DNA of 64,000 nt, taken from Chryseobacterium taichungense (lineage in GTDB: Bacteria > Bacteroidota > Bacteroidia > Flavobacteriales > Weeksellaceae). Location: contig NZ_FOBV01000004.1 in NCBI RefSeq assembly GCF_900109935.1, forward strand, positions 186,001 to 250,000, written 5' to 3'. Below are positions 34,626 through 43,914 of this stretch, in pieces. How positions within the stretch are numbered: the stretch's first letter is position 1; each line of letters starts with the position of its first letter. The position numbers were made by a program, and so were the translations under genes. Under the pieces are notes generated by a model that saw nothing but the letters and a program-made list of their open reading frames with translations, was not told the origin of the DNA and made no database searches.

Positions 34626-36248
34626 TTAGTTCTTGATTAATTTCTGTTGATAAACCGCTTTTTCAGTTGTTGCTCTCACAATATAAATCCCTTTAGAAAG
34701 TGTACTTAGATTAACCTGCCCGTTTTTGTATGATACTTCAATCTTTCTACCTGTCATATCAAATAAAGACACATCAATAATCTTTTCCGAAGTACGGATA
34801 TTCACAAGATCTGTCGCCGGATTTGGATATATACTGAGCGATATCTTTTTGGTTTCAGCCGTTCCCAATACCTGCGTAGAACCTGTTACCGACAAGGTTT
34901 TTTCCACAATTTTACCGTTTGAATTAAAACTTAAAACAATTTCAGCAGTTCCGGCTCCCTGTCTGCTTAATACAAGCTCTTCGTCGGCATTAATAACCGC
35001 AGAAACAGCTTCGGGATTTGTGTTGGATTTTACAGTTTTTACAATGGCTGCGGACAGATTATCCGTATCTGAAATAACAGTTTTAAGATCAATCGTTGTT
35101 GTACCGCTTATTGTCATCTGCGTTGGTAATGTTGTGCTGATTACCGGTGAAGTATTATCAGGAAATACCGCCATTGCAGGGAACCAATAATAATCATTCA
35201 GCTGTTTAGTATTGGTCAAATTTCCGTTATTGTCAAATGTATGAATCCAGTTGTTCTGATAATGTGTTCCGTATCCGCTTTCCGTTGTATTTAGAATCAA
35301 CTCATCTGTAACAGGATTCACCCTAAGTGCAGCACCGTAAGGAATCTGTTTATACGTTCCTGTCTGGCCGGGAAGCGTAGCAAAGTTTTCATTAAATGTT
35401 TTATTGGTGACATCAAACTTCACGATCTGTGTTCCGGAAACGAAACTGTTAATGGAATTGATCCAGTATAATGTATTATTCTGAACACTTGCGGTAAAGC
35501 TTCCTGCATTCCAGGCTCCCCAAGATCCGATGTATTTGGTGGTAGGAATATTATAATTGGTTGTAGCAAAAGTAGACTCATTGACATTGACTACTTTCTG
35601 ATCCTGAACAGTCCATACACTTCCGTCCTTAGCCTGTACAATTGAATGATAAGAACCAGGAATGGTTGTAACTACCGCATCCGTATCAGGGTTAATAACT
35701 AAAATTCCAACGGCCTGTTTCACTGCATAAACATATCGGGAAGTTCTGATCATATTTCCGATTTGCCCTCCGCCTGTCGTGGGAATAAGATTCCCAACCT
35801 GTAAATTGTCGATATTAAAAGTATAAATTCCATTGGATGTTCCGATGTATCCTTTATGCTCATTAACGCCAACAAAAGATCTTCCGTCTGCACTTCCAAT
35901 CGTATTGAAACCTGCAATTTTTTGCATAGTCTGCGCATTGGCAATGACCAATCTCCCTCCAGGAGTATACTGTGTATCTCCGCCATCAGCAGCCTGTTTT
36001 GAGATAAAATAAAATTTATCGCCATAGATGGTTCCATACTGTGTAGTTGCGCCGAAAGCCTGGTTATTGTTCACAGTGCTATATACTCTGTAGTTTACAG
36101 TTCCGTCATTTTTAATGAAATTCACTGAACCGTTGGTATGGCCAAACCAATCTTCATTTACCATGAAGAAACCGTCTGTATAGGTAGATTGGGCATTCGC
36201 AGCAGATGCCGATAAAAAAAGCGCTGTAAAAAGATAAAACTTTTTCAT
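34626..36248 (-). CDS. T9SS-secreted beta-propeller (DUF5074/YncE-like) protein
   Basis: A 540-residue secreted protein. After a signal peptide (ending near ANAQ, 20) residues 25-360 hold repeated propeller-like strands (GRLVIANAQTMQKIAGFNTI, AVGILVINPDTDAVVTTIPG). A small domain follows, and the last 75 residues are a type A type IX secretion sorting tail (LSIYPNPATDLVNIRTSEKI, LFDMTGRKI, LSKGIYIVRATT). It is the last gene of the riboswitch-controlled operon and resembles the BtuG-like protein two genes upstream, so it may bind cobalamin at the surface or after release. That role is inference. Confidence 0.85.
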   Translation of the reverse strand: MKKFYLFTALFLSASAANAQSTYTDGFFMVNEDWFGHTNGSVNFIKNDGTVNYRVYSTVNNNQAFGATTQYGTIYGDKFYFISKQAADGGDTQYTPGGRLVIANAQTMQKIAGFNTIGSADGRSFVGVNEHKGYIGTSNGIYTFNIDNLQVGNLIPTTGGGQIGNMIRTSRYVYAVKQAVGILVINPDTDAVVTTIPGSYHSIVQAKDGSVWTVQDQKVVNVNESTFATTNYNIPTTKYIGSWGAWNAGSFTASVQNNTLYWINSINSFVSGTQIVKFDVTNKTFNENFATLPGQTGTYKQIPYGAALRVNPVTDELILNTTESGYGTHYQNNWIHTFDNNGNLTNTKQLNDYYWFPAMAVFPDNTSPVISTTLPTQMTISGTTTIDLKTVISDTDNLSAAIVKTVKSNTNPEAVSAVINADEELVLSRQGAGTAEIVLSFNSNGKIVEKTLSVTGSTQVLGTAETKKISLSIYPNPATDLVNIRTSEKIIDVSLFDMTGRKIEVSYKNGQVNLSTLSKGIYIVRATTEKAVYQQKLIKN

Positions 36249-36276
36249 TTTTTAATTATAAATATTATTTTGATTG

Positions 36277-37470
36277 TTAATTCATGTGGAGATCATAAGC
36301 TCCTCCCACTTCTGTAGAAACTTCGCCAACCCAGCCGGCTTCCTGATTCACACCGGTATATACTTTTATAAAATCGATTCCGGGAAGCTTGACATATTTT
36401 CCGTTTCGGTCAACGGCCCACGAAATATCAATATTGGATGCTTCATCATTATTCGGTGCATTGTCTGCATAGCCAAAATCATAAGACTTTCCGGCCCAGT
36501 AATCTCCCGTTCCACTCTGATCAAAGTAATTATTCATCAGCTTTGTTCCGATAAAACTGTAAGAAGCATCTCCGATCCACAGTGGATAATAACTCTGTGA
36601 ATGAAAGGCATTCTTTGTTTTATAACCGAGATTCCCGAGGTTATCCTGCCATTTGACATATTCTGTATCTGCCTGCCAAAATTCGTTTCCGGGAACGGGC
36701 GGCTTATTCTCGTCGGGTTTAAAATAGGTAATGCTGTAATTTTTTACCGTTGTATTTTTAAAATATTCACTCCCGGCAATTTCGTACCATTCATCATCAT
36801 CTGGTTTTCCGTTTTTATTACGATCGTAGGCAACCATAATAATTCCCGGTTCGCAAGAACCTGAGCGTGGCTGGGTCGCGTCATTTCCGAAAAAAGCATT
36901 ACCAAGAATTTTAAAATCCTTTCCATCCATATTCGGTATCGTATGATCAAAACCAAAGACCACATATCCTCCAAAACCTCCCAAGGTGATCAAAGAAGGA
37001 CTGCTTCCTACCAAAGATTCCTTAGCTTTCTGAAGGATCTGGCTAAAGGTATCACCAGCTGCATATTCAGGCATTTCGTTGGTAAACTGCCCCACTGCGG
37101 GACGATAATCAAATACATTGGAAATATGCTTGCTAAACGGAACTGCTTCCTGCTTGACAATTATTTTTGAATGATACGTCCTGGTATTTCCGGCAACGTC
37201 TATCGTGAGTGTTAAAGGATACGTTTTTACTACCGGACTGATAAAATCAAGATAGTTTTCTTGTGAAATAATAGAATCGTTGATGCTCCATTTGAAATTT
37301 CCTCCTACTTTCGGATCAATATTCAGAACCCTGAAGCGGTCTATCGTGTAAGATTCTTCCAGTCCGGTAAAACTGAAATCCTCTTCCCTTTCGCTTTTAC
37401 AGCCAAGAGCACTGATAAGGACAGTAGATACAAGCGATAGTTTAATAATGTTAAAAGTAAATTTTTTCAT
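36277..37470 (-). CDS. Surface lipoprotein of the cobalamin operon, function unknown
   Basis: A 397-residue protein with a lipobox (ISALGC, Cys24), a PKD-like N-terminal region (about 40-110, ending in HSKIIVKQEAV) and a large C-terminal domain (about 130-397) with LGGFGGYVVFGFDHTIPN, a calcium-loop-like DRNKNGKPDDDEW stretch (Asp-x-Asn-x-Asn pattern) and WAVDRNGKYVKLPGIDFIKV. Such proteins accompany BtuB and BtuG in Bacteroidota cobalamin loci, as I recall; the biochemical role is not known to me. It follows the BtuG-like gene by 9 nt. Confidence 0.8.
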   Translation of the reverse strand: MKKFTFNIIKLSLVSTVLISALGCKSEREEDFSFTGLEESYTIDRFRVLNIDPKVGGNFKWSINDSIISQENYLDFISPVVKTYPLTLTIDVAGNTRTYHSKIIVKQEAVPFSKHISNVFDYRPAVGQFTNEMPEYAAGDTFSQILQKAKESLVGSSPSLITLGGFGGYVVFGFDHTIPNMDGKDFKILGNAFFGNDATQPRSGSCEPGIIMVAYDRNKNGKPDDDEWYEIAGSEYFKNTTVKNYSITYFKPDENKPPVPGNEFWQADTEYVKWQDNLGNLGYKTKNAFHSQSYYPLWIGDASYSFIGTKLMNNYFDQSGTGDYWAGKSYDFGYADNAPNNDEASNIDISWAVDRNGKYVKLPGIDFIKVYTGVNQEAGWVGEVSTEVGGAYDLHMN

Positions 37471-37479
37471 TTTTAATAT

Positions 37480-38616
37480 TTATTTATACAAAAAGGTAAA
37501 GTGGGCAGGAATATTTCCGCCTTCCGTTTTCCATTTGAAATGTCCGTTTTTGTCGAAGCAATACACAAATCCTGTTGAGACATAATTTCTTGCATCAGTG
37601 AGGTAGATATCTTCCGTAATCGGATTTACGGTGATTCCGTATGGTGTTTTAATAGCATCGGCGTATTGCTGGTCGATCATTATATTCGAAATTACCTCTT
37701 CCGTTTTTACATCGATAATGCCAAAGGTTTTTGTATAAGAATGGGTATTGTAATTAAATTCATTTCCGAAGTAATACAGCTTGTCGTTCACGATCGTCAT
37801 ATCGCTCACCGAAATATGAAAGTTCTTCTTTACCGTTCCTGTAGCCGCATCAAGCAAGAATAAACTTGAAGGCACTGTATAATAATCACCTCTCGACGTG
37901 ACATAAAGATCCCCGTAATTATCTTTTCTGATTCTGTGAAGATTGATGGCTACTTCGATTTTTTTTATTTCTGAAAAAGAAGTAAGATCAACAACAGATA
38001 CAGTATTGTCATAATTTGGAAATTTATATCCTCCAGAATTAGCTACAAAAAGCTGATTGTCGACAATTTCTATTTCTTCAGGCTGATAACCGACTACCGC
38101 GCTCCTCTGAATCACTAATGAAGCCGTATCGATTTCTACCACTTTGCCCAAAGGAGCATTCGGATCTATCGAGACGGGGCCGGCGTAGCTTGTTGCATAA
38201 GCATTTCCGTTTTTAAAGGTTATGTACCGGCAGTTTTCAAGATTAATGGTTTTAATTCTTTTTGCCGTTTTTGCATCCAACACTTCAATTTTATTGGAAA
38301 CATTGATTACTGCATACATTTTACTGCCATAAATCTGGATGTCATTTCCCACATCCCCAAGCTCTTTTACCACATTCGGATTGATTTCTGCGTAGATATT
38401 CCGATGATAGGTTCCCGTTGTATAGTCGAAGAAATCCAGTGTGGCTTTATTGCTGCCCATATTTCCTTCATTCAGAAGGTAAAATCCTTTAATGGCGGTA
38501 TATTCCGGCAAAGCCAACCCCGTTTCCGTTTCCTCACGTGGAATATATTCGTCCGTTCTGCAGGAATACAGTGAAAATAAGACACAGATAAGTAGATAAA
38601 AGGTTATTTTTTTCAT
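37480..38616 (-). CDS. BtuG-like cobalamin-binding surface lipoprotein (YncE/DUF5074 propeller)
   Basis: A 378-residue lipoprotein (lipobox LYSC, Cys19). The rest is a seven-bladed-propeller type sequence with repeated strands such as NKIEVLDAKTAKRIKTINLE, GKVVEIDTASLVIQRSAVVG and NTVSVVDLTSFSEIKKIEVA. In Bacteroides thetaiotaomicron BtuG, a YncE-like lipoprotein next to btuB, binds cobalamin very tightly at the surface and caps BtuB. The fold, lipid anchor and btuB neighbour here fit that role. The ATG overlaps the btuB stop in an ATGA arrangement, implying translational coupling. Confidence 0.85.
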   Translation of the reverse strand: MKKITFYLLICVLFSLYSCRTDEYIPREETETGLALPEYTAIKGFYLLNEGNMGSNKATLDFFDYTTGTYHRNIYAEINPNVVKELGDVGNDIQIYGSKMYAVINVSNKIEVLDAKTAKRIKTINLENCRYITFKNGNAYATSYAGPVSIDPNAPLGKVVEIDTASLVIQRSAVVGYQPEEIEIVDNQLFVANSGGYKFPNYDNTVSVVDLTSFSEIKKIEVAINLHRIRKDNYGDLYVTSRGDYYTVPSSLFLLDAATGTVKKNFHISVSDMTIVNDKLYYFGNEFNYNTHSYTKTFGIIDVKTEEVISNIMIDQQYADAIKTPYGITVNPITEDIYLTDARNYVSTGFVYCFDKNGHFKWKTEGGNIPAHFTFLYK

Positions 38617-40634
38617 AATGTGAAGCTTACAATGAGTTTAAAGGTCCTTCCAGGCATCGGATAATTCAATACCACATCGTAATACTGGTTTAGTATATTA
38701 TTGACTTCAAAACTTGCTTTGAACTCATGCTTTTTCCAGTAAATTTTTCTCTGAACAGACAGATCATGGGTATACCAAGGCTGGATATAATTATACTGAA
38801 TGTTATTCTGCTGACCGTCATAACGCTCTCCGACATAAATAAAACTGTAATTGAAACTCCAGTTTTTATAATCAGACATGAGCGCAAAAGATCCGCTGTG
38901 CCACGGGGTGTAGGGAATCTGGTGCCCGAAATAAGACTCTTCCCGATCAGAGAAATCTCTTGCCCTCTGAAATGTATAGCTCAATAAGGGCCGGATTTTT
39001 AAATCACCAAAATTAAGGTCGGCCTGAAGATTGATATCCGTTCCGAGAATCTCAACTTCTCCTAGATTCAGCATCATCCATCGGAACATACTTCCGTTCG
39101 GAGCAGCAATAATTTTATTTTCAACTTTATTAAAATAGCCATCTGCTTTTGCAAAAATTCTCTGCAAAACTCCACTACCAAAGCTTTTGGAATAGCTGAA
39201 TCCTAAATTATACTGATTAGTAAATTCAGGTTGCAGGGAACTGTTCCCAATCATCGTGTAATAAAGATCATTGAATGTAGGCATCCGGAAAATCCTTTTA
39301 TAAAAGGCTCTTACGGTAAAATCTTTTCCTGTGAAAGGCTGATAGCTCAAAAAAGCAGCCGGAGTCCATACCGTTCTGTCGGGTGATTTCGTGTTCTTTT
39401 CTACTTTTTCAGCAATGAAAGTTCCCAGAACACTTCCCAGAAATTTCAGATTTTTCCACTGATACGTCGTGGCAAAAGCAGCCAGCGTTGTATATCGTAT
39501 AGGATAAGAAAAATTGACAAGATCGGCATCAAGACGATTATACTGAAAATCAACACTTGCACTGAGGTCCCAATCCGGGGTTACAGAATACAAGTTGGAA
39601 TTAGACAGGTACACTTCCCGTTGGATGTATTGGTTCTGGATCTTTATTGAAGAGGCGGTATCAATATAGTGCGTGTAATCATAGGCGAACTTAGCTTTCA
39701 GCTGCGTTTCAAGTTTTGGAAATATTTTCTTCCTGAAACTTCCCTGAACAAAAAGGTTTTCATCGGTCTGCCTTTCTCCCCTTCCGTCAAATCGGTTGTT
39801 GACAATCGCTGCCGGTATGCCCCTGTCGGAAAGATAGCCGTAGCCACGGATATTCCAGCTTCCATTATTCAGGTTACCGTTTAATGAAGTTTCGAAACGT
39901 TTTGCCCGAATATCTGAATCATGCCGTCTGGCAATCGTATCATTGGCAATTTCGCCGTCCGGATATTTCTTTTTATAGCGGAATTTATAAACACCGTCAC
40001 TCTGAATAAATTCTGAACTGAAACTCGCCGAGATATTCTGTGATATTTTCTGCTCCAGCCTGAATGAAGGATTAAACAAATCAATAGAACTGTTCTTGAA
40101 TCTCACGACCAAATTTGTTTTTCTCTGATCTTTAAAAACAGGAATCTTTGGCTGCAGATAAATGGATCCCGAAGATCCGAAGTCTTTTGCGGGCTGGAAG
40201 ATCTCACTTTTCTGGCCATTGTAAAGCGATATTTCATCCAGATCATCCAGAGAATATCTTCCCAGGTCTACCACACCATTCTGAGCATTCCCGATCTGAA
40301 TTCCATCGTAGAATACGCCCACATGCTGACTTCCCATGCTCCGGATATTAATGGTTTTCAGTCCGCCAATCCCGCCATAATCTTTAATCTGTATTCCGGA
40401 AAAATACCTCAGCGCATCCGCTACGGAATGGCTGTTGAGCCTTTCCAGTGTTTCTCCTGATAAAACCTGTGCCGGAAGGATTTCTTTAAAATTTTTCTTT
40501 TTGAAATGAACAGGAACAATCGACTGTTCTTTTATGGTATCCCGTATGGACTGTGAAAACACAAGCTGTGCTGTAAACACAAATATTGTGAAAACAACTT
40601 TCTGAAGTCGCGATGTTAAAAATATTGTCACCAT
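38613..40634 (-). CDS. btuB: TonB-dependent outer-membrane receptor, BtuB-like
   Basis: A 673-residue TonB-dependent receptor. The plug domain (about 45-160) has SGETLERLNSHSVADALRYF, then RSMGSQHVGVFYDGIQIGN. The barrel ends in the typical aromatic strand (GRTFKLIVSFTL). The cobalamin riboswitch upstream makes cobalamin (or a cobinamide) the likely substrate. The frame is open 27 codons above the chosen ATG at 40634; this ATG gives a normal signal peptide (charged start, VVFTIFVFTAQLVFSQ), which an earlier start would not. Confidence 0.9.
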   Translation of the reverse strand: MVTIFLTSRLQKVVFTIFVFTAQLVFSQSIRDTIKEQSIVPVHFKKKNFKEILPAQVLSGETLERLNSHSVADALRYFSGIQIKDYGGIGGLKTINIRSMGSQHVGVFYDGIQIGNAQNGVVDLGRYSLDDLDEISLYNGQKSEIFQPAKDFGSSGSIYLQPKIPVFKDQRKTNLVVRFKNSSIDLFNPSFRLEQKISQNISASFSSEFIQSDGVYKFRYKKKYPDGEIANDTIARRHDSDIRAKRFETSLNGNLNNGSWNIRGYGYLSDRGIPAAIVNNRFDGRGERQTDENLFVQGSFRKKIFPKLETQLKAKFAYDYTHYIDTASSIKIQNQYIQREVYLSNSNLYSVTPDWDLSASVDFQYNRLDADLVNFSYPIRYTTLAAFATTYQWKNLKFLGSVLGTFIAEKVEKNTKSPDRTVWTPAAFLSYQPFTGKDFTVRAFYKRIFRMPTFNDLYYTMIGNSSLQPEFTNQYNLGFSYSKSFGSGVLQRIFAKADGYFNKVENKIIAAPNGSMFRWMMLNLGEVEILGTDINLQADLNFGDLKIRPLLSYTFQRARDFSDREESYFGHQIPYTPWHSGSFALMSDYKNWSFNYSFIYVGERYDGQQNNIQYNYIQPWYTHDLSVQRKIYWKKHEFKASFEVNNILNQYYDVVLNYPMPGRTFKLIVSFTL

Positions 40635-40740
40635 TAGCTCAACATAGGATAATGATGACGCTAACGGATATAAGAATACAGCGATAAAGCACAGCTGCAC
40701 ACTGCACAGAATCATTGATGTCCTAAGCTTTATTCCACGA

Positions 40741-40910
40741 AAGCGTCAAACGATAAATCCTCCGGCAGGTCTTCTGACTTACTCCGTTTCCGAAATCCTT
40801 CCCATTAAAAAACAGTGGATATACTTTCCGGAAACTTTTGGTTTGGAGCTTACAGCAGCGGGTCTGTTCCGGATTTTCACCGGATTCCCTTTTAAGCGCT
40901 TTTTATGGCT
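40741..40910 (-). promoter_or_regulatory. Cobalamin riboswitch
   Basis: On the minus strand the B12 box AGTCAGAAGACCTGCC lies at 40764-40779. Upstream in the RNA (40849-40890) is the conserved core: a GGGAA start, an AATCCGG/CCGGTGAAAATCC hairpin and the CCCGCTGCTGTAAGC segment. Order and spacing are those of the cobalamin riboswitch aptamer, which lowers expression when adenosylcobalamin or a related corrinoid binds. It sits between its promoter (40924-40953) and btuB; the 3' end of the aptamer is about 107 nt from the start codon. Confidence 0.93.
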
Positions 40911-40923
40911 CACCAGATTGCGG

Positions 40924-40953
40924 CAAAGATAGAAAATAAATCATAGAATCAAA
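40924..40953 (-). promoter_or_regulatory. Promoter of the cobalamin riboswitch operon
   Basis: TTTG (40950-40953), 18 nt, TATCTTTG (40924-40931) on the minus strand. The RNA would begin near 40918, directly before the aptamer. Confidence 0.85.
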
Positions 40954-40998
40954 ATCGAATTTTAATCCTGTGAATATGAATTAAGTACTTTAAAAAGA

Positions 40999-41033
40999 TA
41001 TTGTCCGAAAGCTGTTTTCTCCCCCGGACAATA
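40999..41033 (-). terminator. Terminator of the MbnP / peroxidase / outer-membrane-protein operon
   Basis: TATTGTCCG (40999-41007) pairs with CGGACAATA (41025-41033) around a 17-nt loop; on the minus strand it is followed by a U-rich run. It lies 25 nt behind the last gene of the operon and just upstream of the riboswitch promoter. Confidence 0.78.
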
Positions 41034-41058
41034 CCTGAAACCTATGATTAAAATTGAG

Positions 41059-42006
41059 CTAAATCCCAAAGTTCACAAAAACACTGAATCTTGACCGCGC
41101 CTCAATATCGCCTCCCGCCAGATTAGAATATGCCGGAAGCATGACTTCACTTCCCAGGCTTATTTTCCGGTAAGATACTTCGAATCCTAACTTCCCATAC
41201 AGAGCACTTCCGGAAGTATTGGGCAAAATTTCACCAAACTGCTGATTGGCATCATAAACTTCTCCCTGCAAACCCGCCTTACCGGATACAATAAATGTAT
41301 CATTCCCGATAATCCTGTAAAATCCTGTCGCAGAATAATTCCACTGATTCCCGAAACGGTAATGCTTTTTGTTTTCGGTTTTTATGGTATAATCCGTATT
41401 CAGTAAAACGGCAATTTTATCTTTCTGGAATTTGTAATTTAAGGCCAGCTGATAATCCCAGCTTCCAGTTCCCAGCTGAAAGCTCGGGTTAACTCCCGAC
41501 ACTCCTTTTTCATCGAACTTACCCAACGGAATTTTCACCCCAAATCCACCATTCAATTGATGAATATTCTCTTTTGAGTTGATCAACCGGTAAATTCCCA
41601 TCAGGTTTACATCGCCAACACCCTGCATTTTTATATCTCCCTGTAATGTTTTCTTTTCATGGAAATGGAACGGAACACTGGCATAAACACTGATCTTCTC
41701 AGTTAACGGAATTTTACCCCACAGCTGAATGGTATTGAAACACTGATCTTGCGTGAGATCATTAACAAACAGATTTTCTTTTGCCTTATAATGCTGGGCA
41801 AAATATTTAATCCCGATAAATTGCGGATTCAGTAAAGATTCAAAGCCGGAAGAACCGTTCCCTGCAGCACAACCACAGGCATCACAGTCGTCATATAGAA
41901 TAGCTTTGGTGAAACTGTAGGGAATGTAAAGACTGTCATTGATCGTTTTGGCCTGATTTATATAAAAACACATCAGACTTACTAATAAAAATATCCTTTT
42001 CATCAT
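41059..42006 (-). CDS. Outer-membrane beta-barrel protein with N-terminal CxxCxC motif
   Basis: A 315-residue protein with a signal peptide (ending near INQAK) and strands of a 12-to-14-strand barrel (IQLWGKIPLTEKISVYASVP, NGGFGVKIPLGKF, GFEVSYRKISLGSEVMLPAY) ending in the aromatic FVNFGI. Just after the signal peptide is CDACGCAAG (Cys41, Cys44, Cys46), which looks able to bind a metal such as copper. It follows the di-haem peroxidase gene by 3 nt in an operon with mbnP. Similar 'transporter' barrels occur with MbnP in Bacteroidota, as I recall. Substrate unknown. Confidence 0.8.
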   Translation of the reverse strand: MMKRIFLLVSLMCFYINQAKTINDSLYIPYSFTKAILYDDCDACGCAAGNGSSGFESLLNPQFIGIKYFAQHYKAKENLFVNDLTQDQCFNTIQLWGKIPLTEKISVYASVPFHFHEKKTLQGDIKMQGVGDVNLMGIYRLINSKENIHQLNGGFGVKIPLGKFDEKGVSGVNPSFQLGTGSWDYQLALNYKFQKDKIAVLLNTDYTIKTENKKHYRFGNQWNYSATGFYRIIGNDTFIVSGKAGLQGEVYDANQQFGEILPNTSGSALYGKLGFEVSYRKISLGSEVMLPAYSNLAGGDIEARSRFSVFVNFGI

Positions 42007-42009
42007 GAT

Positions 42010-43065
42010 TTACTCGGCAAATTTTGGGTTGGTAATGAAACTTTGATCGCTTAAGGTTCTCAGAAATGCAATAATATATTGTTTCTCCTGGTTGTTCATG
42101 GGAATTCCGATATGTCCGTTTTGCTTTAAAAGCGGATCGAGATTCGGCTGTTCTTCTACATTCTCATAATAAAAATTCAATACGGCATCCAAGGTGTAAA
42201 ACCGTCCGTCATGCATATAAGGCGCAGTATATTCTACATTTCTGAGACTCGGCACACGGAATTTCATATTGTCATTCCAATCCAACGTAACTCTGTATCT
42301 TCCTCTGTCGTCAAATTGCGGATTATAGTACATTCCTGTATTGCGGTAACTTTCATCGGTAAACATCTCTCCCGAATGACAGGATGCACATTTATTCTGA
42401 AATAAACTCATTCCCTGATTTTCTTCATTGGTAAAAACGGCCGTTCCTTTTTTCATACGGTCGTATTTGGAATCTGCTGAAACCAGTGTAGCCATAAACT
42501 GGGAAATCGCCTTTAAAACTCTGTCTCCTGTAATATTTTCATCTCCGAATGCCGCTTTAAACATTTTTTTATAATTGCTGTCAGCGTTAAGTTTTCCAAC
42601 CGCTTCGGGGAGTGAACTATCCATTTCAAAATCGGTCGTGATGGGAACCAGCGATCTTTCATCGAGGTTGTGGCTTACTCCGTCCCAGGTATAATTTTTC
42701 AGGAAAGCCATGTTCTGTATCGGCGGTGCATTTCGGATTCCAAGTCTGTCGTCAATTCCGTGACTTACATTATGCCCATGATGGGTAAATGCATATTCCT
42801 GAATATGACAAAAACCGCATGAAATCGTATTGTTTCGTGATAATTTACCTTCATAGAACAGTTTTTTACCCAAAGCAACTCCATTGATGGTAATGGGATT
42901 ACCGGTGACATCAAATGTCATCTCAGGAAAACCGGCAGGCTTCTCAAGCGGGTACGCCTCATTTTTTTCCAAAGGCTCCATCACCTCATCGGAACACGCG
43001 GTAGACGTCAGCAGACTTAGCATAAATATACCGACACGCCCACATTTTTTTAATCTCCTAATCAT
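42010..43065 (-). CDS. Di-haem cytochrome c peroxidase family protein (MbnH-like by context)
   Basis: A 351-residue lipoprotein (lipobox STAC, Cys24) with two haem c sites: CGFCH (Cys83, Cys86, His87) and CASCH (Cys226, Cys229, His230). It has the family segments NAPPIQNMAFLKNYTWDG and RVPSLRNVEYTAPYMHDGRF. The family includes hydrogen-peroxide reductases and the MauG/MbnH enzymes. Because the next upstream gene encodes MbnP, the partner that MbnH modifies in methanotrophs, an MbnH-like role is plausible. The start overlaps mbnP by 8 nt. Confidence 0.9.
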   Translation of the reverse strand: MIRRLKKCGRVGIFMLSLLTSTACSDEVMEPLEKNEAYPLEKPAGFPEMTFDVTGNPITINGVALGKKLFYEGKLSRNNTISCGFCHIQEYAFTHHGHNVSHGIDDRLGIRNAPPIQNMAFLKNYTWDGVSHNLDERSLVPITTDFEMDSSLPEAVGKLNADSNYKKMFKAAFGDENITGDRVLKAISQFMATLVSADSKYDRMKKGTAVFTNEENQGMSLFQNKCASCHSGEMFTDESYRNTGMYYNPQFDDRGRYRVTLDWNDNMKFRVPSLRNVEYTAPYMHDGRFYTLDAVLNFYYENVEEQPNLDPLLKQNGHIGIPMNNQEKQYIIAFLRTLSDQSFITNPKFAE

Positions 43066-43885
43066 TATGAACATGATCTACTTTAAACATTTTCACGATA
43101 TTGTCGGTGACATTCACTAGATGCTGGCTGGAACCCATTGCCATATCATTGGTATTGTCGAGTGTTAAAGCAGTTTGCCCGCTCAGATATTGATTAAGAT
43201 CAGCCAGAATATGGATGGAAGGGGTGATTTCTTTTGTCACTCTCGCTGTAGTTGGCAGATCCAGGGTAATTTCACGATACAGATCAGGCGTGTTGTTTGC
43301 GGAAGTATTTCCCATATTTCCACAATGATTCATAAACTCGTTGGTCGGTGCAGAAGTTCCGTATTTCCCTTCCAGTTTTGTGAAAACGTAACCTGCTGCC
43401 CACGACCAGGCCATTCCGGAAGTTTTTGCTTTTTGCCAGAATATCCCCTGCCCTTCCTGGCCGATAAGGTAAGCGTTCTGACTGATGCCCAATCCTAATT
43501 TTATCTTTTTATAATTATTCTTTGGAATTTCCGTAAGGTTGATATAATTAATTCCTGCTACAGCTTCTGCCTGATCGATGATGAAAGCACCTTTATCAGG
43601 GTCATTATTATGATATTTAAATTCATTTCCGTGTTCATCAATTAAAGTGATATTGCTGATGATATATTTTAAGGTTGAAAACTGATGCTTTTGTCCGTTA
43701 GAAGAAGTTTGTGTTGTTTGGTTCAGCACAATATCTCCAAGATTATTAAATCCGTTTTCAAACTTGAGCTGAAGATTTCCCGGAGTAGCATCCTGCATCT
43801 CATCGTCGTCATGACTGCTGCATGATGAAAGACTAAATAACGTACATGCAATAAAGAATAATGATAAAAATTTATAAATTTTCAT
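43058..43885 (-). CDS. MbnP family putative copper-binding lipoprotein
   Basis: A 275-residue lipoprotein (lipobox LSSC, Cys22) of the MbnP family. The hallmark is GMAWSWAAGYVFTKLEG (157-173), holding Trp160 and Trp162; a further Trp150 is near. In methanotrophs the di-haem enzyme MbnH turns a Trp of MbnP into kynurenine and the product binds copper. Here mbnP and a di-haem gene overlap by 8 nt, matching that pairing. Acidic and His residues after the lipid anchor (SSHDDDEMQD) may add metal affinity. No clear promoter was seen; a structured element lies directly upstream. Confidence 0.88.
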   Translation of the reverse strand: MKIYKFLSLFFIACTLFSLSSCSSHDDDEMQDATPGNLQLKFENGFNNLGDIVLNQTTQTSSNGQKHQFSTLKYIISNITLIDEHGNEFKYHNNDPDKGAFIIDQAEAVAGINYINLTEIPKNNYKKIKLGLGISQNAYLIGQEGQGIFWQKAKTSGMAWSWAAGYVFTKLEGKYGTSAPTNEFMNHCGNMGNTSANNTPDLYREITLDLPTTARVTKEITPSIHILADLNQYLSGQTALTLDNTNDMAMGSSQHLVNVTDNIVKMFKVDHVHND

Positions 43886-43914
43886 TGTTGATTTTTTAGT
43901 GATAAATATATTGA

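Noticed and set aside
40635..40715. Earlier start of the btuB gene at 40715
   Set aside because: It would add a hydrophobic stretch before an already complete signal peptide; ATG 40634 fits better.
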